Shown: piece after piece, positions 23,920 through 32,992 of the stretch | Layout of the letters: each line of letters begins with the position of its first letter | Numbering within the stretch: position 1 is the first letter of the stretch | Source of the DNA: Myxococcota bacterium | GTDB lineage: Bacteria > Myxococcota > Kuafuiibacteriia > Kuafuiibacteriales > Kuafuiibacteriaceae | Length of the DNA stretch: 64,000 nt | NCBI GenBank assembly: GCA_028289325.1 | Contig: JANQQN010000259.1 | Coordinates: forward strand, 1-64,000 | Direction: 5' to 3' | Position numbers and translations under genes: made by a program | Notes under the pieces: generated by a model | Told to the model about the DNA's origin: nothing | Seen by the model: the letters and a program-made list of their open reading frames with translations, nothing else | The model's database searches: none

Positions 23920-24567
23920 GTGCCGAGACCCCGATTCCACCGGTTGGATGCCACGAAGCGGAAAAAGATCCTGGACGTCGCCGCGGAGGAGATCGCCGAG
24001 AGCGGATTCGAGCGGGCTTCTTACAACCGGATCATCGAGCGAGCGGGCCTGTCGAAAGGCGCGATGTACTACTACTTCGATGACAAGGGCGATCTTTACG
24101 CCACCGTCCTTCGTTACCTTCTGAACGTCGACGATATCGACCTGAGCTGGGTGGACAAGCTCCCTGACGAGCCCGAACGACTCTGGCTTTGGGTCCTGGA
24201 GTTCTCTCGCCACCAGCTCGCCTTCTCTCTCGAGAACCCGATCGTCGCCGCCGTGGGCCGGGACTTCGCGAAACGGTCCCCCCAGGTCGCCGCCCTGCCC
24301 GCGGTCGCGGGTCTATACGCGGACCTCGACCGGATGCTCGAGGCGGTGCTGGCCCACGGCCAGCGCATCGGGGCCGTCCGAACCGACCTTCCGACGCCGT
24401 TGCTCCTCGCCGTCACCCTCGGCGCCGGAGAAGCGATGGACCGATGGTTCATCGACGCGATGGACGGTCTCGACGAGGAGACCCTCGATCGCTTGCTCGT
24501 GCAGAGCACGGATCTCTTGAGACGAATACTGATGCCTACGCCATTGTGGCCGGCCGAAAAAGGATAG
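23920..24567 (+). CDS. TetR-family transcriptional repressor
   Basis: A 215-residue regulator. The N-terminal HTH reads KKILDVAAEEIAESGFERAS, then IIERAGLSKGAMYYYFDDKG, textbook TetR. The C-terminal helical ligand-binding domain has no identifiable ligand. GTG 23920 is preferred because GGAG lies eight bases upstream and the alternative ATG at 23866 sits inside the operator region. It is first in a six-gene run with the LolA-like, ABC permease, ATPase and barrel genes, which it most likely represses. Confidence 0.88.
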   Translation: MPRPRFHRLDATKRKKILDVAAEEIAESGFERASYNRIIERAGLSKGAMYYYFDDKGDLYATVLRYLLNVDDIDLSWVDKLPDEPERLWLWVLEFSRHQLAFSLENPIVAAVGRDFAKRSPQVAALPAVAGLYADLDRMLEAVLAHGQRIGAVRTDLPTPLLLAVTLGAGEAMDRWFIDAMDGLDEETLDRLLVQSTDLLRRILMPTPLWPAEKG

Positions 24568-24580
24568 GAGGAGACGAAGA

Positions 24581-25348
24581 ATGCTCAGACCATGGCTCAA
24601 CGCAGCGCTGGCGACGATGGTCGTTACGGCCGGGATTCTCGCTCCGTCCCCGATCCGGGCCGAAGGCCGGCTGCCGAAACTGATCGGACACATCGACGAC
24701 CTGTGGCGAGGCGAGTCGTCCCACGCCGTCATCCGGATGCGGATAAAGACCGAACACTACTCCCGAACGCTCAAGATGGAGACCTGGTCGCAGGGCAAGG
24801 AGCGGTCTTTGGTCAGAATCAAGTCTCCGGTCAAGGAGCGAGGTGCGGCCACGCTCAAATCCGGTCGCCATATCTATACCTATCTTCCGAAGACCGATCG
24901 GACGATCAGACTGACCTCCGGCATGATGAGCGGCTCGTGGATGGGCTCGCACTTCACGAACGACGATCTGGTCAAGGAGTCCAGGATGCTCGATGACTAT
25001 GTCGCCTCGGCCGGCGAAGAGCGCGAAGTCGATGGCCGCACTCATCTCGACATCGTGCTGACCCCCAAACCCGACGCCGCGGTGGTGTGGGGGCGAGTCA
25101 TCATGACCGCAGAGCTCGAGCGAAAAATACCGATCCGCCAGGTCTACTACGATGAAGACCTCGAGCCTGTGCGCACGATCTACTTCGAAGAAGTCACGAA
25201 GCTCGCGGGCCGAGACGCCCCGAGTATCCTACGGATCGTACCGGAGGATGAGCCCACCGAGAGCACCGAGCTGAAGTATCAATCACTCGAGCTCGGGGTC
25301 GACCTTCCAGCCTCGATGTTCTCCATCGCCCGCCTGAGGAAGAGATGA
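24581..25348 (+). CDS. LolA-like outer-membrane lipoprotein-sorting-type protein
   Basis: A 255-residue periplasmic protein. The Sec signal ends SPIRA at about residue 28. The mature part follows the LolA-like fold used by ABC-linked carriers (RMRIKTEHYSRTLKMETWS; SPVKERGAATLKSG; YTYLPKTDRTIRLTSGMMSG; SWMGSHFTNDDLVKES). Homologues sit beside LolE/MacB-like transporters and probably shuttle a lipid or hydrophobic molecule. A strong AGGAGGAG site precedes the ATG. The stop overlaps the next gene by 4 bases. Confidence 0.85.
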   Translation: MLRPWLNAALATMVVTAGILAPSPIRAEGRLPKLIGHIDDLWRGESSHAVIRMRIKTEHYSRTLKMETWSQGKERSLVRIKSPVKERGAATLKSGRHIYTYLPKTDRTIRLTSGMMSGSWMGSHFTNDDLVKESRMLDDYVASAGEEREVDGRTHLDIVLTPKPDAAVVWGRVIMTAELERKIPIRQVYYDEDLEPVRTIYFEEVTKLAGRDAPSILRIVPEDEPTESTELKYQSLELGVDLPASMFSIARLRKR

Positions 25349-26565
25349 TCACCTTCAAGATCGGAGTCCGAAGCGTGACAAGAAACCGGCGGCGAACCTT
25401 GGTCACCGTGGCCGCGATGGCGTTCGGAGGTATCATCATGGTCATCTATTCGGCGCTGTTCGAAGGCTTCTTCTACACTTTGGAACGCAACGCGGTGGGG
25501 ATGGATCTCGCCGACGTCCAGGTCCATGCGAAGGGCTATCGGCGCGATCCTGACCTCTACACCCGGATCGATGACGCCGACGCGATCGCGCAAAGACTCC
25601 GAGCGCGCGGCTTGGGAGTGACGACCCGCTTATTCGGGTACGGGCTGGCCGCGGCCGAGGCGTCGGCGGCGGGCGTGACGTTCCGAGGACTCGATCCCGT
25701 TCACGAAGGCGATGCGACCCGATTGCCCACCGCTCTTTCCGCCGGCCGGTGGCTTTCGGCCGACGATCCAAAGGGCGTGGTGCTCGGCCGAAGGCTCACC
25801 CGCACCCTCAACGTCGAGGTCGGCAGCGAAGTCGTGGTCATGAGTCAGGCCGCCGACGGCTCCATGGCCAACGACCTGTACCGGGTTCGCGGCATCCTCA
25901 AGGGCGTCAACGACGCGGTAGACCGAGGCGGCTTCTTGATGACGCAATCCGCCTTTCGCCAGCTGTTGGCGGTCCCCACCGGCGTTCACGAGATCGTCGT
26001 ACGGCGACCGGCGAAGACGATGACCCTCCTGCAGGCGAAAGACACCGTCGCCGCTGCTTCCCCCGAGTACGAGACGGTGACCTGGAAAGAGCTGCAGCCC
26101 GTGTTGGCCCAAAGCCTTCAGACCAGCTTCGCATCCCAGCTTTTTCTCATGATCATCATGTACGTCGCGATCGCGATGCTGGTGCTCAACGCAACGCTGA
26201 TGAGCGTCTTCGAGCGCATTCGCGAGTTCGGTATTATGAAAGCGCTGGGGGTGACGCCGGTCCAGGTCATCAGCGTCATACTCATCGAGGTGTTGGGACA
26301 GGCGGTGCTCGCCTGCGCGGTCGCGGCGGGGGTCGGAATCCCGATTGCGATGTGGCTCGCACAACACGGCATCGACCTCAGCGCGTTCATGGAAGGCACT
26401 TCCGCGTTCGGCGTCGCCCTCGATCCCGTGTGGTACGCGGTGGTGTCGCCACAAAGCATCCTCGTGCCCATCGGTTCCCTCGTGGTCATCGCCGTCGTCG
26501 CGGCCGCGTATCCTGGCCTCAGGGCCGCTTGGATGGGCCCTTTGGATGCCATTCATTACCAGTGA
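25345..26565 (+). CDS. ABC-transporter permease, FtsX/MacB-LolE type (1)
   Basis: A 406-residue inner-membrane permease: one N-terminal helix (TVAAMAFGGIIMVIYSALF), a large periplasmic domain (about 45-255), and three C-terminal helices of the FtsX domain (LFLMIIMYVAIAMLVLNATL; VISVILIEVLGQAVLACAVA; ILVPIGSLVVIAVVAAAYPG), with the family loop FERIREFGIMKALGVTP. It begins within the LolA-like stop codon and pairs with the permease that follows. Confidence 0.9.
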   Translation: MITFKIGVRSVTRNRRRTLVTVAAMAFGGIIMVIYSALFEGFFYTLERNAVGMDLADVQVHAKGYRRDPDLYTRIDDADAIAQRLRARGLGVTTRLFGYGLAAAEASAAGVTFRGLDPVHEGDATRLPTALSAGRWLSADDPKGVVLGRRLTRTLNVEVGSEVVVMSQAADGSMANDLYRVRGILKGVNDAVDRGGFLMTQSAFRQLLAVPTGVHEIVVRRPAKTMTLLQAKDTVAAASPEYETVTWKELQPVLAQSLQTSFASQLFLMIIMYVAIAMLVLNATLMSVFERIREFGIMKALGVTPVQVISVILIEVLGQAVLACAVAAGVGIPIAMWLAQHGIDLSAFMEGTSAFGVALDPVWYAVVSPQSILVPIGSLVVIAVVAAAYPGLRAAWMGPLDAIHYQ

Positions 26566-26574
26566 AGGGAGCCC

Positions 26575-27816
26575 ATGATGCTCATCCTGCGCATCGCATT
26601 TCGCAACTTGGGGCGCAATCGTCGGCGCACCATCATCACCGTGCTGTCGGTAGCCTTCGGGGTGTGGCTCGCAGTGACGTTCACCGGCGCCGGCGACTAC
26701 GTATACACCAACATGCTGAACGCCGGCGCACGAATGGGATTCGGCCATACCACCATCCAGCCTTTTGGCTATCAGGCGGCCCCGAGCCTGGACCGACGTC
26801 TCGATAACGTCGCATCGCTCCGCAATCGCGCGCTCGAAGCCGAAGGTGTCCAGGACGCGGTCGCCCGAATCACCGGCCAAGCGATGTGGGCGACCGCGAG
26901 CAAAAGCGTGGCCGGCGCGTTCTTTGCCGTCGATCCCCGTCACGAACACCCCGGTCTCAATATTTTCCTGCGGGCGCTGGTGCAGGGAGAGCCACTGAAG
27001 CCCGGGGACCGACGCGGCGTTCTCATCGGCAAGGTGATGGCTGAAAAGCTCGACCTGCGCCTGGGCAAGCGTCTGGTGATGACCCTCGTCGACGTCGACG
27101 GCGAGATCGTGAGCGACGTGGTCAAGGTCCGCGGCGTCTTCGAAACGGGGGTCGACGACGTCGATGGATCCATCGCGGTCTTGCCGATCGACACCGTTCG
27201 AAAAGTTCTGGGCTACGAAGCCGACGAGGCGACTTTGATCGCGATCTTCTTATCCGATCATCGCAAGGCAGCCGAGTTGCAGGACCGATGGCGCGATGAT
27301 TGGGCTGGCTCTCGTGCCGAAATTCTGACGTGGCGAGAAACTCAGGCCGAGCTGGCGAGCATCGTGACCCTCGACCGGGGTATGAATTACCTGTTCCAGG
27401 TTCTCGTTGGTGTGCTCATCGGAGCCGGGGTCCTCAACACTGTTCTCATGAGTGTACTGGAACGAAGGCGAGAGTTCGGGGTCATGATGGCCGTCGGTGT
27501 GACGCCGGGCCAGCTCTTTCGGATGGTCACGGCGGAGTCTCTGTTCCTCGGCGTCCTCGGGCTGTCGGTCGGCGCGGTGATCTGCGTGCCCTGGTTCGTG
27601 TACATGAATCGGATCGGCATCGACTTCTCAAGCGCCTACGGGGGCGACGTCGAGGCGGCGGGGATCGTGATCGATCCTCTCCTCAAGCTCATCATCTTCC
27701 CGGAGAACGTGGCGATCATCGCGTTCGGCGTTATGGCCATCACCATCGCCGCTGGCCTCTACCCCGCGTGGCAAGCGGGCCGAGCGCCTCCGGTGGAAAG
27801 CATCAAAGCGATTTGA
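26575..27816 (+). CDS. ABC-transporter permease, FtsX/MacB-LolE type (2)
   Basis: A 413-residue paralogue of the preceding permease with the same plan: N-terminal helix after RNLGRNRRRTIITVLSVAFG, periplasmic domain, and three C-terminal helices with the loop LERRREFGVMMAVGVTPGQL. Two distinct FtsX permeases plus one ATPase resemble the LolCDE arrangement. It starts nine bases after the first permease with a GAAGGGAG site. Confidence 0.9.
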   Translation: MMLILRIAFRNLGRNRRRTIITVLSVAFGVWLAVTFTGAGDYVYTNMLNAGARMGFGHTTIQPFGYQAAPSLDRRLDNVASLRNRALEAEGVQDAVARITGQAMWATASKSVAGAFFAVDPRHEHPGLNIFLRALVQGEPLKPGDRRGVLIGKVMAEKLDLRLGKRLVMTLVDVDGEIVSDVVKVRGVFETGVDDVDGSIAVLPIDTVRKVLGYEADEATLIAIFLSDHRKAAELQDRWRDDWAGSRAEILTWRETQAELASIVTLDRGMNYLFQVLVGVLIGAGVLNTVLMSVLERRREFGVMMAVGVTPGQLFRMVTAESLFLGVLGLSVGAVICVPWFVYMNRIGIDFSSAYGGDVEAAGIVIDPLLKLIIFPENVAIIAFGVMAITIAAGLYPAWQAGRAPPVESIKAI

Positions 27817-27853
27817 GACGCGCCCGGCGTTCGGCTTCGAGGAGGAGCGTGTG

Positions 27854-28570
27854 ATGCAAAACATCGTAGAGCTCGCACAAGTGAGTCGAGACTTCATTCA
27901 AGGGACCACCACCGTTCACGCGGTCCGCGACCTCACACTCTATGTGGCAAGAGGAGAGTTTACGGCGCTCGCCGGACCGTCGGGATCCGGAAAGACGACG
28001 ACCCTAAACATGATCGGTGCCCTCGACGTGCCGACGAGAGGTGCCGTCCGGCTCGAGGGCGTCGACCTCGCTACCCTACCCCGGCACCGGCTCGCCGAGG
28101 TTCGACGGAGCCGAATCGGTTTCGTATTTCAGGCGTACAACCTCATTCCCGTGTTGACCGCCTTCGAGAACGCGGAGTTCGTGCTCGCTCTACAGGGCGT
28201 ACCGCTGGCCGAACGTACTCGCCGGGTGACGGAGATCTTGGCCGCGGTCGGACTCGCAGGAATGGAGAACCGTCGACCCGACGAGCTGTCGGGGGGCCAG
28301 CAGCAGCGCGTGGCCATCGCTCGCGCCATCGCCCCCCGGCCGGCGATCGTGCTCGCGGACGAACCCACCGCCAACGTCGACTCCGAGACCGCCGAGGCGT
28401 TGCTGACCCTGATGGAGGACCTCAACCGAACGCACGGCGTCACCTTTCTGTTCTCCACCCACGATGACCGGGTGTTGGCCCGCGCCCGTCGAATCGTACG
28501 TATGCGCGACGGCCAGATCGAAACGGAAGAATATCGTGAAGCGCCGCGACCGGAAGCGGAGGCCCTGTGA
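27854..28570 (+). CDS. ABC-transporter ATPase, LolD/MacB type
   Basis: A 238-residue ATPase with Walker A GPSGSGKTT, the Q-loop FVFQAYNLIPVLTAFEN typical of LolD/MacB enzymes, signature LSGGQQQRVAIARAI, Walker B IVLADEPTANVD and H-loop STHD. ATG 27854 is six bases after GGAGGAG; the in-frame GTG at 27851 is too close. It energises the two FtsX permeases. Its stop overlaps the next start as GTGA. Confidence 0.93.
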   Translation: MQNIVELAQVSRDFIQGTTTVHAVRDLTLYVARGEFTALAGPSGSGKTTTLNMIGALDVPTRGAVRLEGVDLATLPRHRLAEVRRSRIGFVFQAYNLIPVLTAFENAEFVLALQGVPLAERTRRVTEILAAVGLAGMENRRPDELSGGQQQRVAIARAIAPRPAIVLADEPTANVDSETAEALLTLMEDLNRTHGVTFLFSTHDDRVLARARRIVRMRDGQIETEEYREAPRPEAEAL

Positions 28571-29892
28571 ATCCCGATCTTTCAGATCGCCTCGTCCCCC
28601 GGCTGCAGCTCGGGCACAGGCTCTGGAAGACCCGATCGATAGCCATCATCTGCGCGGCGCTCATCCTGGCCCCCGATCCCGCCGCTGCCTTCTTCGAGCT
28701 GACGACCGAAGGCGGTGATCTCGAAGTGACGGGCAACCTTCGCGTCAACCAGCTCGTCGGGCGCAATCCCGAAGCTTTCGGGATCGAAGACCGAACGCTC
28801 GAAGTGACCAACGCCGTCTTTCGGACCATGGGCCTCGCGGCCATCGCCGACGCCTGGACATTCGAAGTGCACGCCGTGCAGAGCTTCATCGGTGGCGCGT
28901 CGATCGTGCCGACGAGCGGGGTCGCTGACGGGTTCAGCGCGTCGACGTTCAATCGCTGGTCGGGCCTGTCCTGGCGCTGGTACGACCGCTCGCCGACCCA
29001 AGCCGAGCTGAGCATCGACCGACTCAATGCGGCGTGGGCCCGGGGCCGAGCGCAAGTGAAGATCGGCCGTCAGCCCGTGAACTTCGCCACCACGTATTAC
29101 TTCACGCCGAACGATCTTCTCCAGCCGTTCGCTGCGCAAGCCTTCTTTCGACTGTTCAAGCCCGGCGTCGACGCCGCCCGCGTAGAGCTCGGGCTGGGAG
29201 ACTTCACCGACATCACCGTGGTCGGCGTCCTCGGCTACCGGCGCAACGCCGACCGAGCCCGCGTTTCGGACGCAGTGACGTGGAACGAGTCCGCGGTGTT
29301 GCTTCGCGCGCGCACCACGGCGGGGCCCCTCGAGCTGTCGCTGCTGGGCGGAAAAGCGCCCCGACAATACGTGGTCGGCGGCGCCGTGCAGGGCGAGCTC
29401 TTCGAATGGCTCGGCGTTCGCGCCGAAGGCCACTATGCGCGGGGTACGGTCGCCGGCCCCCGCCGAGACCGCGCCCGGCTGTCGGCGGGGTTGGAGCATC
29501 GCTTCGAGAGTTCCCTCTTTCTGAGAGCAGAGTATTTCTACAACGGCGGAGGCGCCAGACAAGCGAACGACTACCTATCGGTCTTGGCCGACCCGCTGTT
29601 TCCGGTGGGCGCTCCGTACTTGGGGCGCCACTACGCAGCCGCGGGCGCCGGCTACGAACTGCATCCTCTGTTGAACCTAGAGACCCTGGCGCTGGTCAAC
29701 TTCGGAGATAGCTCCGGCCAGGTCGCGGCGTATCTGACATTCTCCATGCTCGATGACGTCGACTTGGCGGCGGTGGCTTCGCTGCCGTTCGGCGCCCGCC
29801 CACGGTCGACACTTAGGCCCGAAGACGCAATACGGAGCGAATTCGGCAGCTACCCGGCCGCGGCGAGCCTGGAGTTTCGAGCCTTCTTCTGA
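28567..29892 (+). CDS. Predicted outer-membrane beta-barrel protein of the LolA-like/ABC operon
   Basis: A 441-residue protein starting at GTG 28567, with a signal peptide ending PAAA at about residue 41. The mature part alternates short hydrophobic strands (LEVTGNLRVNQLVG; TFEVHAVQSFIGG; RAQVKIGRQPVNFAT; SLFLRAEYFYNGG; LNLETLALVNFGD) and ends in phenylalanine (SLEFRAFF), a usual mark of barrel proteins. In context it may be the outer-membrane exit or receiver for the exported molecule. No named family is recognised. Confidence 0.75.
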   Translation: MNPDLSDRLVPRLQLGHRLWKTRSIAIICAALILAPDPAAAFFELTTEGGDLEVTGNLRVNQLVGRNPEAFGIEDRTLEVTNAVFRTMGLAAIADAWTFEVHAVQSFIGGASIVPTSGVADGFSASTFNRWSGLSWRWYDRSPTQAELSIDRLNAAWARGRAQVKIGRQPVNFATTYYFTPNDLLQPFAAQAFFRLFKPGVDAARVELGLGDFTDITVVGVLGYRRNADRARVSDAVTWNESAVLLRARTTAGPLELSLLGGKAPRQYVVGGAVQGELFEWLGVRAEGHYARGTVAGPRRDRARLSAGLEHRFESSLFLRAEYFYNGGGARQANDYLSVLADPLFPVGAPYLGRHYAAAGAGYELHPLLNLETLALVNFGDSSGQVAAYLTFSMLDDVDLAAVASLPFGARPRSTLRPEDAIRSEFGSYPAAASLEFRAFF

Positions 29893-29974
29893 GCGCGCTT
29901 CACAGCCAGCGGGCCCTAGTAATCACCATATAGACGAACAGGTCGTCTTGGGGGGTTCGGTAAGGAGTAGCGAA

Positions 29975-30265
29975 TCAGATCGCGTAGGTCTGGCAGGCGG
30001 GAGGCGCGCTGGCGGTCGCGACAATGATCGCGTCGGCTTTGCAGGAAAACTCAGCGTTGAACTTGCAGCCGGCGACCTTGCAAGCGCCCACGCCCGCGGA
30101 TTCGGTCGCGCTCACGCGACCGCTGCCGAGGAAGGTGTCGCAGCCGGGGAACGCACCGTCACCGATGGTGACAGCGCGAGCTCGGCAACCGTTCTCGCTG
30201 TTGTAAGCGCAAACGGAAGCATCACAGCGGCTAACTTCGGGCATCTCGATGGTCTTCGTAATCAT
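29975..30265 (-). CDS. Small cysteine-rich protein with two DUF1540-like modules
   Basis: A 96-residue protein without a signal peptide. Two modules share the pattern C-x4-C-x6-C-x12-13-C: the first has CDASVCAYNSENGC and GAFPGC, the second has CKVAGCKFNAEFSC and PPAC. DUF1540 proteins are small, probably metal-binding, and of unknown role. ATG 30265 has a clear AAGAAGGAAG site just upstream, so the longer upstream frame is rejected. The upstream AT-rich stretch probably carries its promoter. Confidence 0.75.
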   Translation of the reverse strand: MITKTIEMPEVSRCDASVCAYNSENGCRARAVTIGDGAFPGCDTFLGSGRVSATESAGVGACKVAGCKFNAEFSCKADAIIVATASAPPACQTYAI

Positions 30266-30751
30266 TCGGACTTCCTTCTTTCGAGTGGAATAGCGGCCTT
30301 CGCTTTCCATCGACGGTGGCAACAAAGCCTGCAAGGCAAAAACTGTCAACGCCAGCTGCGTAGGCCCGCGCAAATAGGATTGCAATTGATTATCAAGGAA
30401 CCAGCAGCACCATCGAACGAGGGCTGAAATCAAGAATGAGTTTCAACTCGGTCCCGTCGCTGCCGCTCCCAGACGATCGGCCGGCCCGAGGCCCACGACC
30501 CTCGGCAGCCCTCCGCCCCGCCTGCCCCGATTAACTTGCGGCGGACCTGGTGCAACCATGGGGTTCTGACCGACTCAGCCGCCCGGTGGTACGTAGGGCC
30601 GCCGGCTCAAGGGCCACCGATGAGGGTTTCGAACATGTGACATTCACGCAGCCGGTGTAGTCACCGGTTACGGCACTGTACGCCGTATAGACACCGCCGT
30701 AGCCCATGCACGAGACAACGCCGGTGGCCCGCGGATTGCGACAGGCGGAGC
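30266..30751. other. Divergent intergenic region with two hairpins
   Basis: This is 486 bases between the DUF1540-like gene and the HMG-CoA synthase gene. The first 130 bases are AT-richer and suit a minus-strand promoter. Near the other end are two inverted repeats: CCGGTG-TAGT-CACCGG (30652-30667) and TACGGC-N7-GCCGTA (30669-30687). They could be part of a transcribed leader or an operator for the triad. No convincing gene is seen; a minus-strand frame from 30806 has no family signal. Confidence 0.4.
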
Positions 30752-30760
30752 ATGGTCGCG

Positions 30761-31813
30761 ATGATGAAGCCGACTCGGCCCGTCGGCATTGTCGGCTACG
30801 GCGCATACGTGCCGCGATATCGAGTTCGTGCCTCGGAGATCGCCAGCGTCTGGCGGGGGGGCGATCCCGGTGCCCTGCCCGTCAAAACCAAGAGCGTACC
30901 GGGACCCGACGAAGACGTGGTCACGATGTCCATCGAGGCCGGCCGAAACGCGCTGGATCGGGCCGACATCTCGCCGGCCCGGGTACGGGCGGTCTATGTC
31001 GGTTCCGAAAGTCATCCTTATGCGGTGAAACCGACGGGAACGATCGTCGCCGAGGCGCTGGGCATCGGCGAAAACACGTTGGCCGCAGATTTCGAGTTCG
31101 CGTGCAAGGCGGGAACGGAAGCGATGCAGGCGGCCAGTGCCATCGTGGGATCCGGCATGGCCGACTACGCCCTCGCCATCGGCATGGATACGGCCCAAGG
31201 ACGGCCCGGAGACGTTCTCGAATATACGGCCGGCGCGGGCGGCGCCGCGTTCTTGATGGGGCCGGCGACGGAAAGCCTCGCCACGCTCGAGGGCAGCTAT
31301 TCGGTGGTCAGCGATACGCCGGATTTCTTCCGGCGCGCGTATGCCAAGTACCCCGAACACGCCGGACGCTTCACGGGGGAGCCCGCCTACTTCCGACACG
31401 TCGAGCTCGCCGCCACCACGCTGATGGACGCCCTGGGGCTCAGACCCGACGATTTCGCGGCCATCGTGTGCCACCAACCCAACGCCAAATTCCCACGACG
31501 GGCGGCGCGAGGCTTGGGGTTCACCGATGCGCAGATCGACCGCGGTCTGCTCGCGGCGGTCATCGGCAACACCTACGCCGGCGCCTCGCCCCTCGGGCTG
31601 ACGCGCGTCCTGGACCACGCGCGGCCGGGGGAACGGGTATTGATCGTAAGCTTCGGCTCGGGGGCCGGCTCCGACGCCATGAGCTTCCAGCTGTCGGAGG
31701 AGATCGAAGAGCGACGTGACCGCGCTCCGCGGACCGACGCCTACCTCGAGCGTTCGCAGGTCGTGAACTATGCGACGTATGCCCGATGGCGCAAGAAGGT
31801 CGGCCTGGCCTGA
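30761..31813 (+). CDS. Archaeal-type hydroxymethylglutaryl-CoA synthase
   Basis: A 350-residue thiolase-superfamily enzyme that condenses acetoacetyl-CoA with acetyl-CoA to HMG-CoA in the mevalonate pathway. It follows the archaeal form: VGIVGYGAYVPRYRV at the start, GSESHPYAVKPTGTIVAEAL, the catalytic cysteine in DFEFACKAGTEAMQ, and VCHQPNAKFPRRAARGLGF with the histidine. Several ATGs are available (30752, 30761, 30764); GGCGGAG at 30744-30750 fits 30761 best. The following thiolase and DUF35 genes complete a known archaeal complex. Confidence 0.92.
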   Translation: MMKPTRPVGIVGYGAYVPRYRVRASEIASVWRGGDPGALPVKTKSVPGPDEDVVTMSIEAGRNALDRADISPARVRAVYVGSESHPYAVKPTGTIVAEALGIGENTLAADFEFACKAGTEAMQAASAIVGSGMADYALAIGMDTAQGRPGDVLEYTAGAGGAAFLMGPATESLATLEGSYSVVSDTPDFFRRAYAKYPEHAGRFTGEPAYFRHVELAATTLMDALGLRPDDFAAIVCHQPNAKFPRRAARGLGFTDAQIDRGLLAAVIGNTYAGASPLGLTRVLDHARPGERVLIVSFGSGAGSDAMSFQLSEEIEERRDRAPRTDAYLERSQVVNYATYARWRKKVGLA

Positions 31814-31822
31814 GGTGATGGG

Positions 31823-32983
31823 ATGAGAGAAGTAGCAATCGCCGGAGTCGGCGTAGTCCCCGTCCGGGAACACTGGGAGCGAAGCCTGCGCAGCTTGGGC
31901 GTCGAAGCGCTTCGATCGGCGTTGATCGATGCCGAGGCCGATTCTGCGGACACCCTATACGTGGGCAACATGTGCGGCGGCATGCTCAGCGGCCAGACCC
32001 ACCTTGGCGCCCTCATCGCCGACTACGCCGGCCTGCACGGCATCGAGACCGTGCGGGTCGAAGCCGCCTGCGGATCGGCGGCCGCCGCGCTTCGCCAAGC
32101 GGTACTCGCGGTGGCCAGCGGCGCGGTCGAAGTCGCGGTCGCCCTGGGCGTCGAAAAGCTCACCGAGCTGAGCGGAGAAGCGGTCACCCACGCGTTGGCC
32201 ACCGCTGGCGATGCCGACTACGAGGGGCAGATGGGGCTCAGCTTCGTGGCGCTGAACGCGCTGGTGATGCAGCGCTATATTCACGAGTACGGGGTACCGA
32301 AGGATGCCTTCGGCGCCTTCGCCGTCCTCGCTCACGACAACGCCACCCGTAACCCCCACGCGATGTTCAATGACATGCGGGTCACCAGCGAGCAGTACGC
32401 CAGGGCGCGGATGGTCGCGAGCCCCATCAATCTGCTCGATTCCTCACCGATCGCCGATGGCGCAGCGGCAGTGGTGGTCACGAGCAAGGACTACGCACGA
32501 CGCCACACCCCGCGCCCGGTCTCTCTTCTCTCATGCGAGATCGGAACCGATACCCTCTCCCTACACGACCGAGAGTCGCTGCTGTGGCTGAAAGGCGTGG
32601 AACGGTCTACGAAGCGCGCACTGGACCGAGCAGGCAAGAGCCACGGAGATATCGATCTATTCGAGCTACACGACGCATTTAGCATCATGGCCGCGCTGTC
32701 TTTGGAGTCGTCGGGCTTCGCAGACTCTGGCCACGGCGTCCAGATGGCCCAAGACGGCGAGCTGTCGATCCGGGGACGACTTCCGATCAGTACCTTCGGA
32801 GGCCTGAAGGGCCGCGGCCATCCCGTGGGAGCCACCGGCCTGTACCAGGTCGTAGAAGCGGTTCAGCAGCTGCGAGGCGACGCCCCTAGCGATATCCAGG
32901 TCGACGGGGCTCGGGTCGCGATGACCCAGAATATCGGTGGCAGCGGAGCGACCGTGGTGTCCACGGTTCTGGAGCGCAGTTAG
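31823..32983 (+). CDS. Archaeal-type acetoacetyl-CoA thiolase (acetyl-CoA acetyltransferase)
   Basis: A 386-residue thiolase of the archaeal/SCP-x-like type. The nucleophilic cysteine is Cys83 in VEAACGSAAAALRQA, the histidine is in DLFELHDAFSIMAAL, and the C-terminal GGLKGRGHPVGATGLYQ carries the second catalytic histidine. Unlike classical bacterial thiolases it lacks the second, C-terminal catalytic cysteine; the last motif is TQNIGGSGATVV. It starts nine bases after the HMG-CoA synthase stop and would supply acetoacetyl-CoA directly to it. Confidence 0.93.
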   Translation: MREVAIAGVGVVPVREHWERSLRSLGVEALRSALIDAEADSADTLYVGNMCGGMLSGQTHLGALIADYAGLHGIETVRVEAACGSAAAALRQAVLAVASGAVEVAVALGVEKLTELSGEAVTHALATAGDADYEGQMGLSFVALNALVMQRYIHEYGVPKDAFGAFAVLAHDNATRNPHAMFNDMRVTSEQYARARMVASPINLLDSSPIADGAAAVVVTSKDYARRHTPRPVSLLSCEIGTDTLSLHDRESLLWLKGVERSTKRALDRAGKSHGDIDLFELHDAFSIMAALSLESSGFADSGHGVQMAQDGELSIRGRLPISTFGGLKGRGHPVGATGLYQVVEAVQQLRGDAPSDIQVDGARVAMTQNIGGSGATVVSTVLERS

Positions 32984-32992
32984 GAGCAACAG

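Noticed and set aside
30531-30806. Minus-strand frame in the DUF1540/HMG-CoA synthase gap, partly protein-like (MGYGGVYTAYSAVTGDYTGC)
   Set aside because: It overlaps the synthase start, lacks a ribosome-binding site and has no family match; possibly a relic, but unsupported.
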